Assembly (NCBI GenBank): GCA_023229785.1
Contig: JALNYV010000001.1
Coordinates: 682,001 to 746,000, forward strand
DNA length: 64,000 nucleotides
Reading direction: 5' to 3'
Source of the DNA: Candidatus Dojkabacteria bacterium
GTDB lineage: Bacteria; Patescibacteria; Dojkabacteria; SC72
Position numbers and translations under genes: made by a program. The notes beneath the pieces were generated by a model. It worked only from the letters and a program-made list of their open reading frames with translations, was not told the origin of the DNA and searched no databases. This document shows positions 45,858 through 54,987 of the stretch, piece after piece (the stretch's first letter is position 1; each line of letters begins with the position of its first letter).

Positions 45858-45930
45858 TAAGTTTGACTTTCTACTCCTTAATGTTTAATATTTATTTATA
45901 TAATCTGCCTAATTTAATACATTTTAGTAT

Positions 45931-46962
45931 ATGTCTAAACTGCCAGACCATGTAGGAATAGATTTCGGAAATCATTCCGTAAAAGCTGTTGAAATAAAGG
46001 GAATTGCGACCCCTACTCCCACTCTTGAAAACTTTGGAAGCCAGAGAACTCCTCATGGAGTTATCGGTTCTGAAGATGAATTACATCAGAGACAACTTGC
46101 TGACGCTGTTAAAACACTGTTTTCAACTTCAAAAATACGAAATAACAAGGTGGTTATTGCTCTTCCTGAAGCAAGTGTATTCACAAGATTTTTAGAATTC
46201 CCAGGAATAAAGGAAGATGAACTAGAAAATGCAGTATATTATCAAGCAAAAGAGTTCATCCCTATGCCAATTGATGAGGTACAAATGAGTTATGCTCAAA
46301 TTGGCTTCAATGTAGAGAAAAGTGCGCCAAGAGTTCTTCTTGTAGCAGCTCCTAAAAAGATTATTAATACATTCCTAACTGTTGTTGAAAAAGCAGGTTT
46401 AGAAACAATTAACATGGAAACAGAATCTGTTTCTCTCGGAAGGGCTATGTATAGGGCTACTAAAATGGCACACATGGTAATGCTTGATTTTGGATCAAGC
46501 AGTACAGATATGAGTATCCTTTTAGATGAACAATTAGTATTCTCTCAAAGCATTGCCATTGGAAGTGATTCTTTAACTCAATCAATTGTAAACAAGTTTA
46601 ATTTCGAGTATCAACAGGCTGAGGAGTATAAAAGAAATTATGGTGTTGTAGAGGGAGTACTAGAGGGGAAGATATTCCAAACACTAAAGCCGGTAGTTGA
46701 TGCAATAATAAACGAGGTAAATAGAGGAATAGAGTTCTATAAAAATAAGACACTTGCCCCTGCCCCAAAGAATATATTTTTAAATGGAGATGGTGCCCTT
46801 CTTCCTGGATTAGCTGAATATATTTCAAAATCAATGGGAGTTGAAGCAATGCTTGCAAACCCATGGCAGAATATAATAATTCCTGATAAATATAAAAATA
46901 TTGTATCTAAAAGCCCTGCATCATACTCTGTTGCAATTGGGCTAGCATTAAAAGATGAGTGA
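45931..46962 (+). CDS. pilM: Type IV pilus assembly protein PilM
   Basis: 343 aa actin-like cytoplasmic ATPase that binds the PilN tail. Motifs: VGIDFGNHSVKAVEIKG (phosphate 1), LDFGSSSTDMSILLDEQLVFSQ (phosphate 2), IFLNGDGALLPGLAEYIS (adenosine). TACATT lies 7 nt before the ATG, fitting a leaderless start. It overlaps pilN by 8 nt. Confidence 0.94.
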   Translation: MSKLPDHVGIDFGNHSVKAVEIKGIATPTPTLENFGSQRTPHGVIGSEDELHQRQLADAVKTLFSTSKIRNNKVVIALPEASVFTRFLEFPGIKEDELENAVYYQAKEFIPMPIDEVQMSYAQIGFNVEKSAPRVLLVAAPKKIINTFLTVVEKAGLETINMETESVSLGRAMYRATKMAHMVMLDFGSSSTDMSILLDEQLVFSQSIAIGSDSLTQSIVNKFNFEYQQAEEYKRNYGVVEGVLEGKIFQTLKPVVDAIINEVNRGIEFYKNKTLAPAPKNIFLNGDGALLPGLAEYISKSMGVEAMLANPWQNIIIPDKYKNIVSKSPASYSVAIGLALKDE

Positions 46963-47572
46963 GCCAATTACACCAATTAAAACAGAAGAAAAAAAGAAAT
47001 TTGAAAACCTAAGTGGTGGTGGGAAGACTATTAACCTCATCCCTAACCTTACTCATGCAGAAGTAAAGATTGAGAAGAAGAAAATTCAATTAAACACAAC
47101 AAGTGCTGTTGCTTTGGTTCTTTTTGCTCTTTTGACATTGATAATAGTCGGAGTAAACATATTTACAAAGCTAGATTTGAATACTCAAAAGAAAAAGCTA
47201 TACGCATTAGAGAGTACCCTTGGTAGTAAAAGTGAGTTAATTCTTGGAAATGATGAGATCCTAAGAAGGGTTGATCTATATAATAAAATAGCAGCTACAA
47301 CAGTATCCTCTAAGGATGTAGTCTTGTACTTTCAAACAATTTCAAGTGGTTTTGGAACATTTGAGGTAATAAAGCTAACTGGAGGTACAGCCTTTACCCT
47401 TAGTGGCTCAGCAAGGAATTTAACAAACGTCTCTAAGCTGTGGTATCTACTTGGAAATGATGTACATATTGAGAGTGTTAATCTTAAAAGTGTAGTTAAG
47501 GACAGTAGTAATGCAAGATTTACATTCGAAGGGGTGATATTACCCGAATCATTTAAAACAAGCGCACAATAA
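46955..47572 (+). CDS. pilN: PilN-like inner membrane protein
   Basis: 205 aa. A cytoplasmic N terminus with the INLIPNLT motif (as in PilN, which docks on PilM), a basic stretch, one membrane helix (AVALVLFALLTLIIVGVNIF), a short coiled coil and a small extracytoplasmic domain. The order pilM-pilN-pilO is as expected. Confidence 0.85.
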   Translation: MSEPITPIKTEEKKKFENLSGGGKTINLIPNLTHAEVKIEKKKIQLNTTSAVALVLFALLTLIIVGVNIFTKLDLNTQKKKLYALESTLGSKSELILGNDEILRRVDLYNKIAATTVSSKDVVLYFQTISSGFGTFEVIKLTGGTAFTLSGSARNLTNVSKLWYLLGNDVHIESVNLKSVVKDSSNARFTFEGVILPESFKTSAQ

Positions 47573-47573
47573 T

Positions 47574-48296
47574 ATGAATGATGGAAAGAAAAATATAAGG
47601 GAAGGAAGTAAAACATTTGATGAGTTGCGTGCTCTTCAAAATACTGTTAAAAAGTTCAAATTTGAGGACCTTATCGTGCCTATTTTAAGTGTAATAGCTC
47701 TAACACTTTTAACTATCTTTGTTTATGTCCCAATGATCACTACTGCAATTAGCAATAGAGCGGAAAGCAAAGCAACGTTGGCAAAGATAACTCAATTAAA
47801 TAAATTGACAACGGATTTAAATAGCATTGATTTAAATAATTTTAATGCCACCCTTACAAGCTCTAGGAAGGTAATACCGTTTTCATTACAGGTATCTGAT
47901 TTCCTCTCGTATGTAGATGATAGTGCAAAAAAGAATGGTTTGGTGTTTAAAGAGATATTAACTGGAGATATTACAATAATTAATCCAGGGCAGAAGAAAG
48001 GTGATGATTCCATTACCAAAGGTGTTTCTGGGCCTCTTAAATACCAAGGAAATATTAATCAAATAACAAACTTTTTAGATGAGTTACAGGCAACCTCTCC
48101 ATATATTATTTCTGCTGACCAGATATCTTTAAAGAAGAGCAATTCAAGTACTTGGGAAGTAGCTTTGACAGTTACAGGATATTATATAGATAGAAGTGCT
48201 CTACCCGCTTTAAATGTATACGCACCATTCACTCTGTATTCACAAAATGCAAATGTAATTGAGATATTTAATACTAAGGCAAGCAAGAGTAATTAG
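47574..48296 (+). CDS. pilO: PilO-like inner membrane protein
   Basis: 240 aa. One membrane helix near 38-60 (VPILSVIALTLLTIFVYVPM), a coiled coil and a ferredoxin-like extracytoplasmic domain, as in PilO. It follows pilN by 1 nt. No pilP or pilQ follows: the last 4 nt overlap the opposite-strand KH gene. This absence suits a cell without an outer membrane. Confidence 0.82.
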   Translation: MNDGKKNIREGSKTFDELRALQNTVKKFKFEDLIVPILSVIALTLLTIFVYVPMITTAISNRAESKATLAKITQLNKLTTDLNSIDLNNFNATLTSSRKVIPFSLQVSDFLSYVDDSAKKNGLVFKEILTGDITIINPGQKKGDDSITKGVSGPLKYQGNINQITNFLDELQATSPYIISADQISLKKSNSSTWEVALTVTGYYIDRSALPALNVYAPFTLYSQNANVIEIFNTKASKSN

Positions 48297-48634
48297 ACTA
48301 ACCCTTCAATATCGGAATCATCAGCAAGCATATCTTCACCCTTCTGCTCTATTTGATCATCTGGCTTATCACTTGCTGGTCTTTCTCTTCTCTCACCCTC
48401 TTCTACAAGTACCTTAACTCTCTTTTGCAATCTAATTGCTGCAATTGTAACAAGGTCTCTAATTGCATTAATTGTTCTTCCCCCTCTTCCAATAACAACA
48501 CCCTTATCTGTTTCAGCAACCTTAATTGAGTAGATTATCAATCCTGGGAAATCTACACTCTCTTTTTCTGAAACAACTACCTCGTCGGGTGTGTTTACGA
48601 TTGACTTAACTATGTGCTCTATTAACTCTTTCAT
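48293..48634 (-). CDS. KH-domain RNA-binding protein, KhpA-like
   Basis: 113 aa. One KH domain with the GxxG loop VIGRGGRTINAIRDLV. KhpA is usually about 75-80 aa; here an acidic C-terminal tail (DDQIEQKGEDMLADDSDIEG) is added. KhpA-type genes commonly follow rpsP, as here (22-nt gap). It binds RNA, likely with a role in ribosome or sRNA biology. Confidence 0.88.
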   Translation of the reverse strand: MKELIEHIVKSIVNTPDEVVVSEKESVDFPGLIIYSIKVAETDKGVVIGRGGRTINAIRDLVTIAAIRLQKRVKVLVEEGERRERPASDKPDDQIEQKGEDMLADDSDIEGLV

Positions 48635-48656
48635 TTCAAGTATTAACCAAATTTAA

Positions 48657-48962
48657 TTATTCTTTCTTTGCTTCTTTTTTCTTTGTTGCACCCTTTGACT
48701 GTACTGATCCTTTCCTAGGTGCTTTTAATAATCCTGCTTTTACAAAGTATTGAGTAACTGTATCACTTGTTTGTGCTCCCTTACTCATCCAATACTTTGC
48801 TTTTTCTTCATCTATTGAAAAGGTTACAGGTTTTGTATGAGGATTATATGAACCCAAATCAGCAACTGAGTTACTGCTTCTTGCTTTGGTACTTTCCATT
48901 ACTACAACTCTGTAGAATGCTTGTCCTTTTTTTCCTATTCTTTTTAGTCTTATCTTTAACAT
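48657..48962 (-). CDS. rpsP: Ribosomal protein bS16
   Basis: 101 aa from the ATG at 48962: MLKIRLKRIGKKGQAFYRVVVM is the usual S16 start, followed by DLGSYNPHTKP. A TTG at 48971 would add three residues but is unneeded. A TAGAAT hexamer lies 8 nt before this ATG. The Lys/Ala-rich C terminus is typical. Confidence 0.96.
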   Translation of the reverse strand: MLKIRLKRIGKKGQAFYRVVVMESTKARSSNSVADLGSYNPHTKPVTFSIDEEKAKYWMSKGAQTSDTVTQYFVKAGLLKAPRKGSVQSKGATKKKEAKKE

Positions 48963-48970
48963 AATGTGCA

Positions 48971-48976
48971 ATTCTA
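48971..48976 (-). promoter_or_regulatory. Extended -10 for rpsP
   Basis: TGTTAGAAT on minus; the hexamer ends 8 nt before the rpsP ATG at 48962. Confidence 0.45.
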
Positions 48977-49028
48977 ACAGATGATATGGGGTAATTCAAG
49001 CAATATGGCTAAATATATATTAAATCGA

Positions 49029-49745
49029 CTAATAATCGACTAGTTTTTCTAATGCGTTCTTGGCAGCGTCTTCTTCCGCTTTCTGTTTGCTAGCACCAGT
49101 TCCTCTTCCTAGTTCTTTCTTTCCGATAAATACTCCCATTGTAAATACCTTATCATGGTCAGGACCAACAGCCTCAAGTACCTCATATGTTGGTGTGACT
49201 TTAAACTTGTTCTGAGCTATTTCTTGAAATCTTGTTTTGCAATCTATATCTAACCTACTTTCAACAATTCCAGATAGTTTAGGAAAGAGATATTTTGAAA
49301 CAAGTTTTTCACACTGCTCATAACCTAAGTCTTTATAAACTGCTCCTAGTAGACTTTCAAATGTATTTGCAAGTAAGTAGTCTTTATCTCTTCCTCCCGT
49401 TGCTTCCTCTCCTTTTGACATTCTAAGAGCGTCTCCATATTTCAGTTGTCTTGCAAGGGTTGCTAGGGATTCTGTTTTAACTAGTGCTGCTCTAAAGCTT
49501 GTTAGGTCGCCCTCTGGTCTATCTTTGTATTGCTCAAATAGAAAGTGGGAAGTAATTAACTCAAGTACAGCGTCTCCTAGAAATTCTAATCTTTCATTAT
49601 TATTTATCTTTTCTCTTTTGTTCTCATTTAGAAATGAACGATGAGTAAAGGCCTCTAAATATAGATTAATGTTCTTGTAAGGTATTTCTAAATTTTTTAA
49701 TAATTTTTTAATCTGTTCCATTTTCTTCTTTTGTTTTTGTTTCAT
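49029..49745 (-). CDS. rnc: Ribonuclease III
   Basis: 238 aa, standard length. Signature NNERLEFLGDAVLELI (catalytic acids), LLANTFESLLGAVYKDLG (second catalytic segment), and a C-terminal dsRNA-binding domain (KTRFQEIAQNKFKVTPTYEV, GRGTGASKQKAEEDAAKNAL). It cuts double-stranded RNA in rRNA maturation. The start overlaps nusB by 38 nt; the later ATG (49721) is an alternative. Part of rpmF-nusB-rnc. Confidence 0.96.
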   Translation of the reverse strand: MKQKQKKKMEQIKKLLKNLEIPYKNINLYLEAFTHRSFLNENKREKINNNERLEFLGDAVLELITSHFLFEQYKDRPEGDLTSFRAALVKTESLATLARQLKYGDALRMSKGEEATGGRDKDYLLANTFESLLGAVYKDLGYEQCEKLVSKYLFPKLSGIVESRLDIDCKTRFQEIAQNKFKVTPTYEVLEAVGPDHDKVFTMGVFIGKKELGRGTGASKQKAEEDAAKNALEKLVDY

Positions 49746-50148
49746 ATATTGAGCCTAGTACTCCGTTTACAAACTTGTCACTAGTATTGCCTCCAAACGA
49801 CTTAGCAAGCTCTATTGCTTCATCAATTGCTACCTTTGGAGGAGTTAATTTCGCAATGAAGCTTTCAAATATCGCAATTCTAAGTACTTCTAAATCCACT
49901 TTCTTTATTTGGTCTATTGGCCATTGAGGTGCATATGCTCTAATCATTTTATCTATTTCCTCTTTTTTCTCCTTAACACCTGCAAGTAGTTGTCCAAACA
50001 ACACCTTATCATATTTTTTTATCTCGTTTATTTCTGAGAGAGTGTCAGGGGTAAATGATTCACGCTTTAAATTATCGAAATCATCACTAAACATCAATTG
50101 AAGTACTAATACTCTTGCTAAGTGTCTTGGGTCGTTTCCTGTTTTCAT
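49708..50148 (-). CDS. nusB: Transcription antitermination factor NusB
   Basis: 146 aa all-helical RNA-binding protein of rRNA antitermination. Recognisable: RHLARVLVLQLMFSDDF at the start, IKKVDLEVLRIAIFE and PPKVAIDEAIELAKSFGGNTSDKFVNGVLG at the end, the NusB C-terminal signature. It starts directly at the rpmF stop (no gap). Confidence 0.95.
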   Translation of the reverse strand: MKTGNDPRHLARVLVLQLMFSDDFDNLKRESFTPDTLSEINEIKKYDKVLFGQLLAGVKEKKEEIDKMIRAYAPQWPIDQIKKVDLEVLRIAIFESFIAKLTPPKVAIDEAIELAKSFGGNTSDKFVNGVLGSIYETKTKEENGTD

Positions 50149-50340
50149 TTATGCTTTTGCTTTTTTTGTTTCTTTTTTCTCTATTTTTCCATAAAAACCA
50201 CAATATCCACATACAAAATGTGGTCTTTTAGCTTTATTGCATTTTGGACATACAGAAAGTGCTGGAGAGTTTAAAGTTTGTTGACTTCTTCTTCTATCTC
50301 TTCTACCACTACTACATTTTCTTTTTGGAAGGGCTGCCAT
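50149..50340 (-). CDS. rpmF: Ribosomal protein bL32
   Basis: 63 aa. N-terminal MAALPKRKCSSGRRDRRRSQ and the zinc-ribbon pairs CPKCNKAKRPHFVCGYCGFY are standard for zinc-binding L32. First gene of rpmF-nusB-rnc. Confidence 0.95.
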   Translation of the reverse strand: MAALPKRKCSSGRRDRRRSQQTLNSPALSVCPKCNKAKRPHFVCGYCGFYGKIEKKETKKAKA

Positions 50341-50401
50341 AATATTATTTTTCTAATTTACAATCTGTGATTATATTTTAAATATACAGGAATGACAATA
50401 C

Positions 50402-53038
50402 TTAAACAATCCAGCTTTCTTTTATATTTATCACTCCTCCCTTTTTAATTTCCCCATTTATTATCTCTTGAGTTATATTTCCCTCTATCTTTTCTTGTAT
50501 ATACTTTTTTACAATAGTTGCTCCAAGACTTATATCTTCTATCTTACTTACAATTAACATAGGTATTGTTGCATTCCAATCAAGCTTAATATCTTTTTGT
50601 TCTAAACTAACTCGTATATCTTCAAGAAGCATATCTGCTATTTTAGCTAAATTATCTTTTGTATAAGGCTTAAATATTATAGTAGCATTAATATTTTCAA
50701 AAATATCATTTGCTATTACTTGTTTTAACTTCATCATTACTAAGTTCTTTGTATCTTCCCACATGCTTTCTTTAATATTTTCAGAAATTTCAACACTTCC
50801 CACTTCTGTTGTTGCAAAAAATATTACATTTGAAAAATCTATTACTTTCCCTTTTTTACTCAAATACTCTCCTGTTTTAAGTATATTTACTAATACTTCC
50901 TGTGTTTGTACTCTAATTAGTTCAATATTTTTTAAATATATTGATGAGTATGGTGAAATTCCAATATTTTCTAATGTTTCTAATAATTCATCTTCAACAT
51001 ATTCTTCTTTAAATTCAAAAGTTAGGAATTCTCCGTTTTGTAACTGGCTATATATTGTTTTAGCAATATACTCCTTCCCTACCCCCTTTGTTCCAGCAAA
51101 AAGAAATGCTGTTGGAAGTTTTCTCTCTTCTTCTGTCTTCTTTCGAAGTGATTCAAAGATTATTTGAATACCCTCATCTTGCCCTATTACTTGTTTTTTT
51201 ACATTTTCTTCTTGTTGAAAAAATGTTTCAGATTGTGCATTTGAAATATCGCTAACAACAACATTTGAATTAAGCGAAATTACTTTTGCAATATGCTCTT
51301 GTGTTAATACCTTTATTTCGTTATTGTTTGCCCACTCACAAGAATCCTCCAAAAGATTTACTGCACTACTGGGTAACATACTCTCAGATATATGTTTTTG
51401 AGCGTACTCAACTGAGGCAAAAATGGCTGGAAATGTAATATATAGTTTGTAGTTTTTTTCTAAATCAAATATCTTGCTTTTTAAAATTTCAATTGTGTCT
51501 TTAGCACTAAGTGGTAATACTTCAATATTAGTAAAGCTTTGTCTAAAGTCTTCCTGAGTATAGAAATACTTTTTGTAATCAGAATAGTTTGTTGTACCAA
51601 CAATTGAAACTGAATCGTTTTGTATATACGGCATAAAGATATCTAAAAGTGCTTCTCCTTCTAAGCCAGTTTTAGAAGGAATGAATTGTGAGAGGTCATC
51701 GATGAAAAGAATTGTTTTTCCTTCATTAACAAGGGTATCCATATCTTTTCGGATACTTTCTTTTAGAGATTTCTTCCCTTTTAAATATGAAATTAACTCT
51801 GAGACATTTAAATGGATTACCTTATTATCAACTAAACTCTCAGGAACTTCTATGCTATTAATAGAAACTGCTACGCCTTTGATTAAGCTACTTTTTCCTA
51901 CTCCACTTTCACCGATTAGTAGGGCATTCTTTTTCGTGCTTTTCGAGAGGACTGATATTAGCTCGTCCATCTCCTTCTCGTGGCCTATCCCATATCTTTC
52001 TTCCTTTCTACTGACTATTTCGTTGATGTCTTTGCTAAATCTATCAAGTATGTACTCACTTCCATACACCCAACTTTTCCCTATACCTCCCTCTTTTACA
52101 TATGTACTTAGGGGATTAAATATTCCGAAGCTAAATCTTCCCGTTTCTTCAATTAAGTATGTAGTTACTTCTCGAAGAATATTTAAACTAATATTGCTTT
52201 TGTTAAATATTTTTTCTAAACCTTGGTTTACTTTGACCAGTGTTAGAAAGAGGTGTATTGGAAGAATTTCTGAGCAATTTGTTAGAAGAGCTTCTTCAAG
52301 AGAGTATATTAATAACTGAGAGATAGATGAGCTTGAGAGTTTTTCAAATATCTCCTTCTTTTCATTTATATTTTTTATCAATTCAATATTGATATCCGCT
52401 CTTTTAAATAGTTCTTGTATCTCGCTTCTACTTAAAAGTGTGTCAAACATCTTTTCTGAATCTACTTGCCCATTTTTGGTGGCAAGAAGAAATATATCTA
52501 CAAGGTCACTAGCGATATGTTTTGTCAAATCGATTTGTCCGTATCTTCCAAATTTAAATCCTACAGATTCAATCTCATTTACCTCATTTACAGGGATGTA
52601 TGGGGCATTAGGTAGCTTTCTAAAAGGAGATTTAGAAAAGGCGTGATCATGCCAAAGAATTAGTACTCCGAGTAGCGAAACCCAGAAAAATGAGTTGATA
52701 ATATTTGTATTCCAGAATGTTTCAAGTAGAGCAACATGAGTAAATATCCCGAAGTATTTAAATAGATATAGCAGAGCAACTAGAAGCCCTGGGATTATTA
52801 GTATGTTAGCAAGAGTATTTTTAACTGTGTTAAAGGCTTTTTCGTTTAAGAAGTTCCCCAAAAAAATCTTTAATCTGTTTGCATCTATTTCAAAATATGC
52901 ATCTCTTGTAACAAGGAATGGTGTCAGATTTTCTTTCAATACCAATGGGTATTTATCAGAGATATTAGTTACTTTGTTTTTCTCTTTATCAAGAGCTCCT
53001 AATATTGTTCTGTTTTCAGATTGCTGATGAATTGTCAT
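50402..53038 (-). CDS. Membrane-anchored Clp-like double AAA+ ATPase
   Basis: 878 aa. Two membrane helices at about 76-97 and 116-131, then a helical region (160-320) resembling a Clp N-domain, then two AAA+ modules. D1 has Walker A G376-S383 (GESGVGKSS), Walker B ILFIDDLSQF (443-452) and sensor VGTTNYSDY. D2 is degenerate: its P-loop is GTKGVGKE (Glu instead of Thr/Ser) and the Walker B position reads SIYLKNIEL without Asp-Glu. It differs from ClpB/ClpC by the membrane anchor. It may unfold membrane or secreted substrates; no ClpP-docking loop is obvious. Its ATGA overlaps the stop of the upstream 137-aa gene. Confidence 0.8.
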   Translation of the reverse strand: MTIHQQSENRTILGALDKEKNKVTNISDKYPLVLKENLTPFLVTRDAYFEIDANRLKIFLGNFLNEKAFNTVKNTLANILIIPGLLVALLYLFKYFGIFTHVALLETFWNTNIINSFFWVSLLGVLILWHDHAFSKSPFRKLPNAPYIPVNEVNEIESVGFKFGRYGQIDLTKHIASDLVDIFLLATKNGQVDSEKMFDTLLSRSEIQELFKRADINIELIKNINEKKEIFEKLSSSSISQLLIYSLEEALLTNCSEILPIHLFLTLVKVNQGLEKIFNKSNISLNILREVTTYLIEETGRFSFGIFNPLSTYVKEGGIGKSWVYGSEYILDRFSKDINEIVSRKEERYGIGHEKEMDELISVLSKSTKKNALLIGESGVGKSSLIKGVAVSINSIEVPESLVDNKVIHLNVSELISYLKGKKSLKESIRKDMDTLVNEGKTILFIDDLSQFIPSKTGLEGEALLDIFMPYIQNDSVSIVGTTNYSDYKKYFYTQEDFRQSFTNIEVLPLSAKDTIEILKSKIFDLEKNYKLYITFPAIFASVEYAQKHISESMLPSSAVNLLEDSCEWANNNEIKVLTQEHIAKVISLNSNVVVSDISNAQSETFFQQEENVKKQVIGQDEGIQIIFESLRKKTEEERKLPTAFLFAGTKGVGKEYIAKTIYSQLQNGEFLTFEFKEEYVEDELLETLENIGISPYSSIYLKNIELIRVQTQEVLVNILKTGEYLSKKGKVIDFSNVIFFATTEVGSVEISENIKESMWEDTKNLVMMKLKQVIANDIFENINATIIFKPYTKDNLAKIADMLLEDIRVSLEQKDIKLDWNATIPMLIVSKIEDISLGATIVKKYIQEKIEGNITQEIINGEIKKGGVINIKESWIV

Positions 53039-53448
53039 ATTATTTTTACAAATGGTGAAATGAAAATACCAAGTATGGTGATTGGCGGAAGAAGCAACCA
53101 GAAGATTATGTAAGTTGTGTAGATAACTGACGTGAAAAAAAGGAGCGAGGTTCCGATTGGAAGGAATATTATTTTCATAAATACTCCTAAGATATATCCA
53201 AGAATATCTCTCTTTTTATGCCAGGGGAGAAAGAAGTTCTTAAATAACAGGGTAACTGAGAACCTATCATCAAGTATTATCAATATTTTCTTTAATGAAA
53301 GAATGTACCAAACTGGCATTGACACATACCACCAGAGAAAGAAACTCTTCACCCAAGCTAAAAAAGAATTCAATATTGAAAACTTAACATCATCTTCATA
53401 AAAAAGTGAATTCGTATCAATATTTTTCTTTTGAATTTGGGCAGTCAT
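53035..53448 (-). CDS. Small membrane protein coupled to the Clp-like ATPase
   Basis: 137 aa. About three hydrophobic segments (FFLWWYVSMPVWYIL, ILGYILGVFMKIIFLPIGTS, YIIFWLLLPPITILGIFISP). No family recognised. Its last codons overlap the ATPase start by 4 nt, so the two are co-translated and probably interact. Confidence 0.7.
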   Translation of the reverse strand: MTAQIQKKNIDTNSLFYEDDVKFSILNSFLAWVKSFFLWWYVSMPVWYILSLKKILIILDDRFSVTLLFKNFFLPWHKKRDILGYILGVFMKIIFLPIGTSLLFFTSVIYTTYIIFWLLLPPITILGIFISPFVKII

Positions 53449-53504
53449 TATTAGAAAAGTTTATATTAAAAAGGTTAGTGTAGCAATATTTGATACTTAT
53501 GGGA

Positions 53505-53510
53505 TATAAT
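53505..53510 (+). promoter_or_regulatory. -10 element for the 236-aa gene
   Basis: TATAAT ends 7 nt before the ATG at 53518. The other ATG at 53512 would be only 1 nt away, so 53518 is the likelier start. Confidence 0.5.
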
Positions 53511-53517
53511 AATGTTT

Positions 53518-54228
53518 ATGAATTTAAATGCAACACAACCTCCCCTTTTTGAGCTAGGCTCGCTTACTGTTTCAGGCACTCCTACCGTTTTTCCTGAAGA
53601 AATATCGACTAGTTACGTGAATCAAGATGAAACCGAAAGTGAAAAAAACGTTATGGAATATCGAGCAAACCTTTTGCATGTTCTTGGAGAATCAGGGATA
53701 GTATTTGTAACCACCAATGGAAATTACAAGATAATACAAAGAATTGAAACAGGGCCGAAGAAAAGACCACTTGATGAGCTTTCTTTTCATGTCCCTAATC
53801 AAGAGGTTGGTAAAGAATTTAGGATTCGTTCTAGTTCAATGCCTAAGATAATTATTGATGAACTGCCAGGAAGATCAAAACATAAAGAGATTAATGGAGA
53901 TAAGGAATATTGTTTTAACACTTTATTTTATGGCTTTATTTTAGCCACCCAAATGATGGGATGTAAAAAATTTGTTATTCCCAAAAAGACAATCGATAAG
54001 GCAATGAAATCTGATGAAACTTGGCCAATGCATGAATCCCTGCTTTCAAGATTTCATTTTGTAAAAACCAAAAGAGGGGGTTACGAATTAAGTGATAATT
54101 TAATTTCTGATATTTATAAACTCTATACAGAGATTGAAAAATTAAAGAAAACAAAAGACACTTCTATAAAGGCAAGTAGAAGACGAATTTATGCCTCAAT
54201 CAAACCCAGCCAAGGTCTGTTACCTTAA
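53518..54228 (+). CDS. Protein of unknown function
   Basis: 236 aa from the ATG at 53518 (an ATG two codons earlier is possible). No signal or membrane segment. N-terminal 60 residues polar; then short strands (IVFVTTNGNYKIIQRIE), a central FNTLFYGFILATQMMGCKK helix and a basic C terminus (KASRRRIYASIKPSQG). No family recognised. Its 3' end overlaps the convergent UDG-like gene by 29 nt. Confidence 0.65.
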   Translation: MNLNATQPPLFELGSLTVSGTPTVFPEEISTSYVNQDETESEKNVMEYRANLLHVLGESGIVFVTTNGNYKIIQRIETGPKKRPLDELSFHVPNQEVGKEFRIRSSSMPKIIIDELPGRSKHKEINGDKEYCFNTLFYGFILATQMMGCKKFVIPKKTIDKAMKSDETWPMHESLLSRFHFVKTKRGGYELSDNLISDIYKLYTEIEKLKKTKDTSIKASRRRIYASIKPSQGLLP

Positions 54229-54847
54229 ATTGGCTTAGCATTTGGCTAAATCTTGGATTGGCCCCGCTTGGGTGCTGTATCGGGAGTATTTGTATTTCTT
54301 TGAATTTGTCCAATTTCTTTGTTTTTAGTATATCCAAAACTTTAGATGATAGATTTTGGATTTTCTTTTGTTTTAAGAAATATTCACAGAATGTCTTATA
54401 TGATGTTGAACCCATTAGAATAATTAATCGGGGATTTAATAATGATATCTCCTTTTCCAAAATCCTTGTCTTAAGTGATTCAGTGATTTCTTTTTTTGTT
54501 GGTTTTCTAATAATTCTCTTCCCATTCTTTTCAATATAGCCTGGAAAGCTGTTTACTATCTCTGTATGGTATACGGTATTAGATCTTTGTGGATACACAG
54601 TGTATCCAAGAGGATTTAAAAACTTTTCAAGATTTTTTCCAGTATTTCCAATTGTTCCATCTTTGTGAAAATAGTTAATGCCTGAAACTCTTGCACTATT
54701 TGGAGCTAAGGCCTCCCCTATTATCATTACCTTAGAATGAATATTTGTATATCCAATATTTCTTTTTACTTTTAACAAATCTTTGCTACAAACATTTGTT
54801 TTATATATCTCATCAAAAAGATTTATGAATTTCTGTTTTTTAGTCAT
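54200..54847 (-). CDS. Uracil-DNA glycosylase superfamily protein
   Basis: 215 aa from ATG 54847; a longer reading would run into the tRNA gene. Superfamily motifs: HSKVMIIGEALAPNSARVSG (motif 1 region), PRLIILMGSTSYKTF and LPIQHPSGANPRFSQML (the H-P-S motif 2). It likely removes damaged or uracil bases, but motif 1 (GEALAPN) differs from the GEAPG-type of family 4, and no 4Fe-4S Cys set is seen. So substrate and family within the fold are open. Confidence 0.75.
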   Translation of the reverse strand: MTKKQKFINLFDEIYKTNVCSKDLLKVKRNIGYTNIHSKVMIIGEALAPNSARVSGINYFHKDGTIGNTGKNLEKFLNPLGYTVYPQRSNTVYHTEIVNSFPGYIEKNGKRIIRKPTKKEITESLKTRILEKEISLLNPRLIILMGSTSYKTFCEYFLKQKKIQNLSSKVLDILKTKKLDKFKEIQILPIQHPSGANPRFSQMLSQFKVTDLGWV

Positions 54848-54867
54848 GATGTTTTCAAAGAAGAATT

Positions 54868-54941
54868 TGGGCGATATAGGAATTGAACCTACGACCCCCA
54901 CAGTGTCATTGTGGTGCTCTAACCAGCTGAGCTAACCGCCC
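54868..54941 (-). tRNA. tRNA-Val (anticodon GAC)
   Basis: 74 nt. Acceptor GGGCGGT/ATCGCCC, D arm GCTC...GAGC, anticodon stem CCACA/TGTGG with loop ATGACAC, so U33 and anticodon GAC, T arm GTAGG/CCTAT with TTCAATT loop. CCA is not encoded. The only tRNA seen in the window. Confidence 0.95.
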
Positions 54942-54987
54942 GTTACGTTGTAATTATACTAGTAATTATTTTTATCAACAAATATAA

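Noticed and set aside
54848..54901. N-terminal extension of the UDG-like gene to 54901
   Set aside because: It would overlap the tRNA-Val gene; the ATG at 54847 starts just after it and the extra residues are not family-like.
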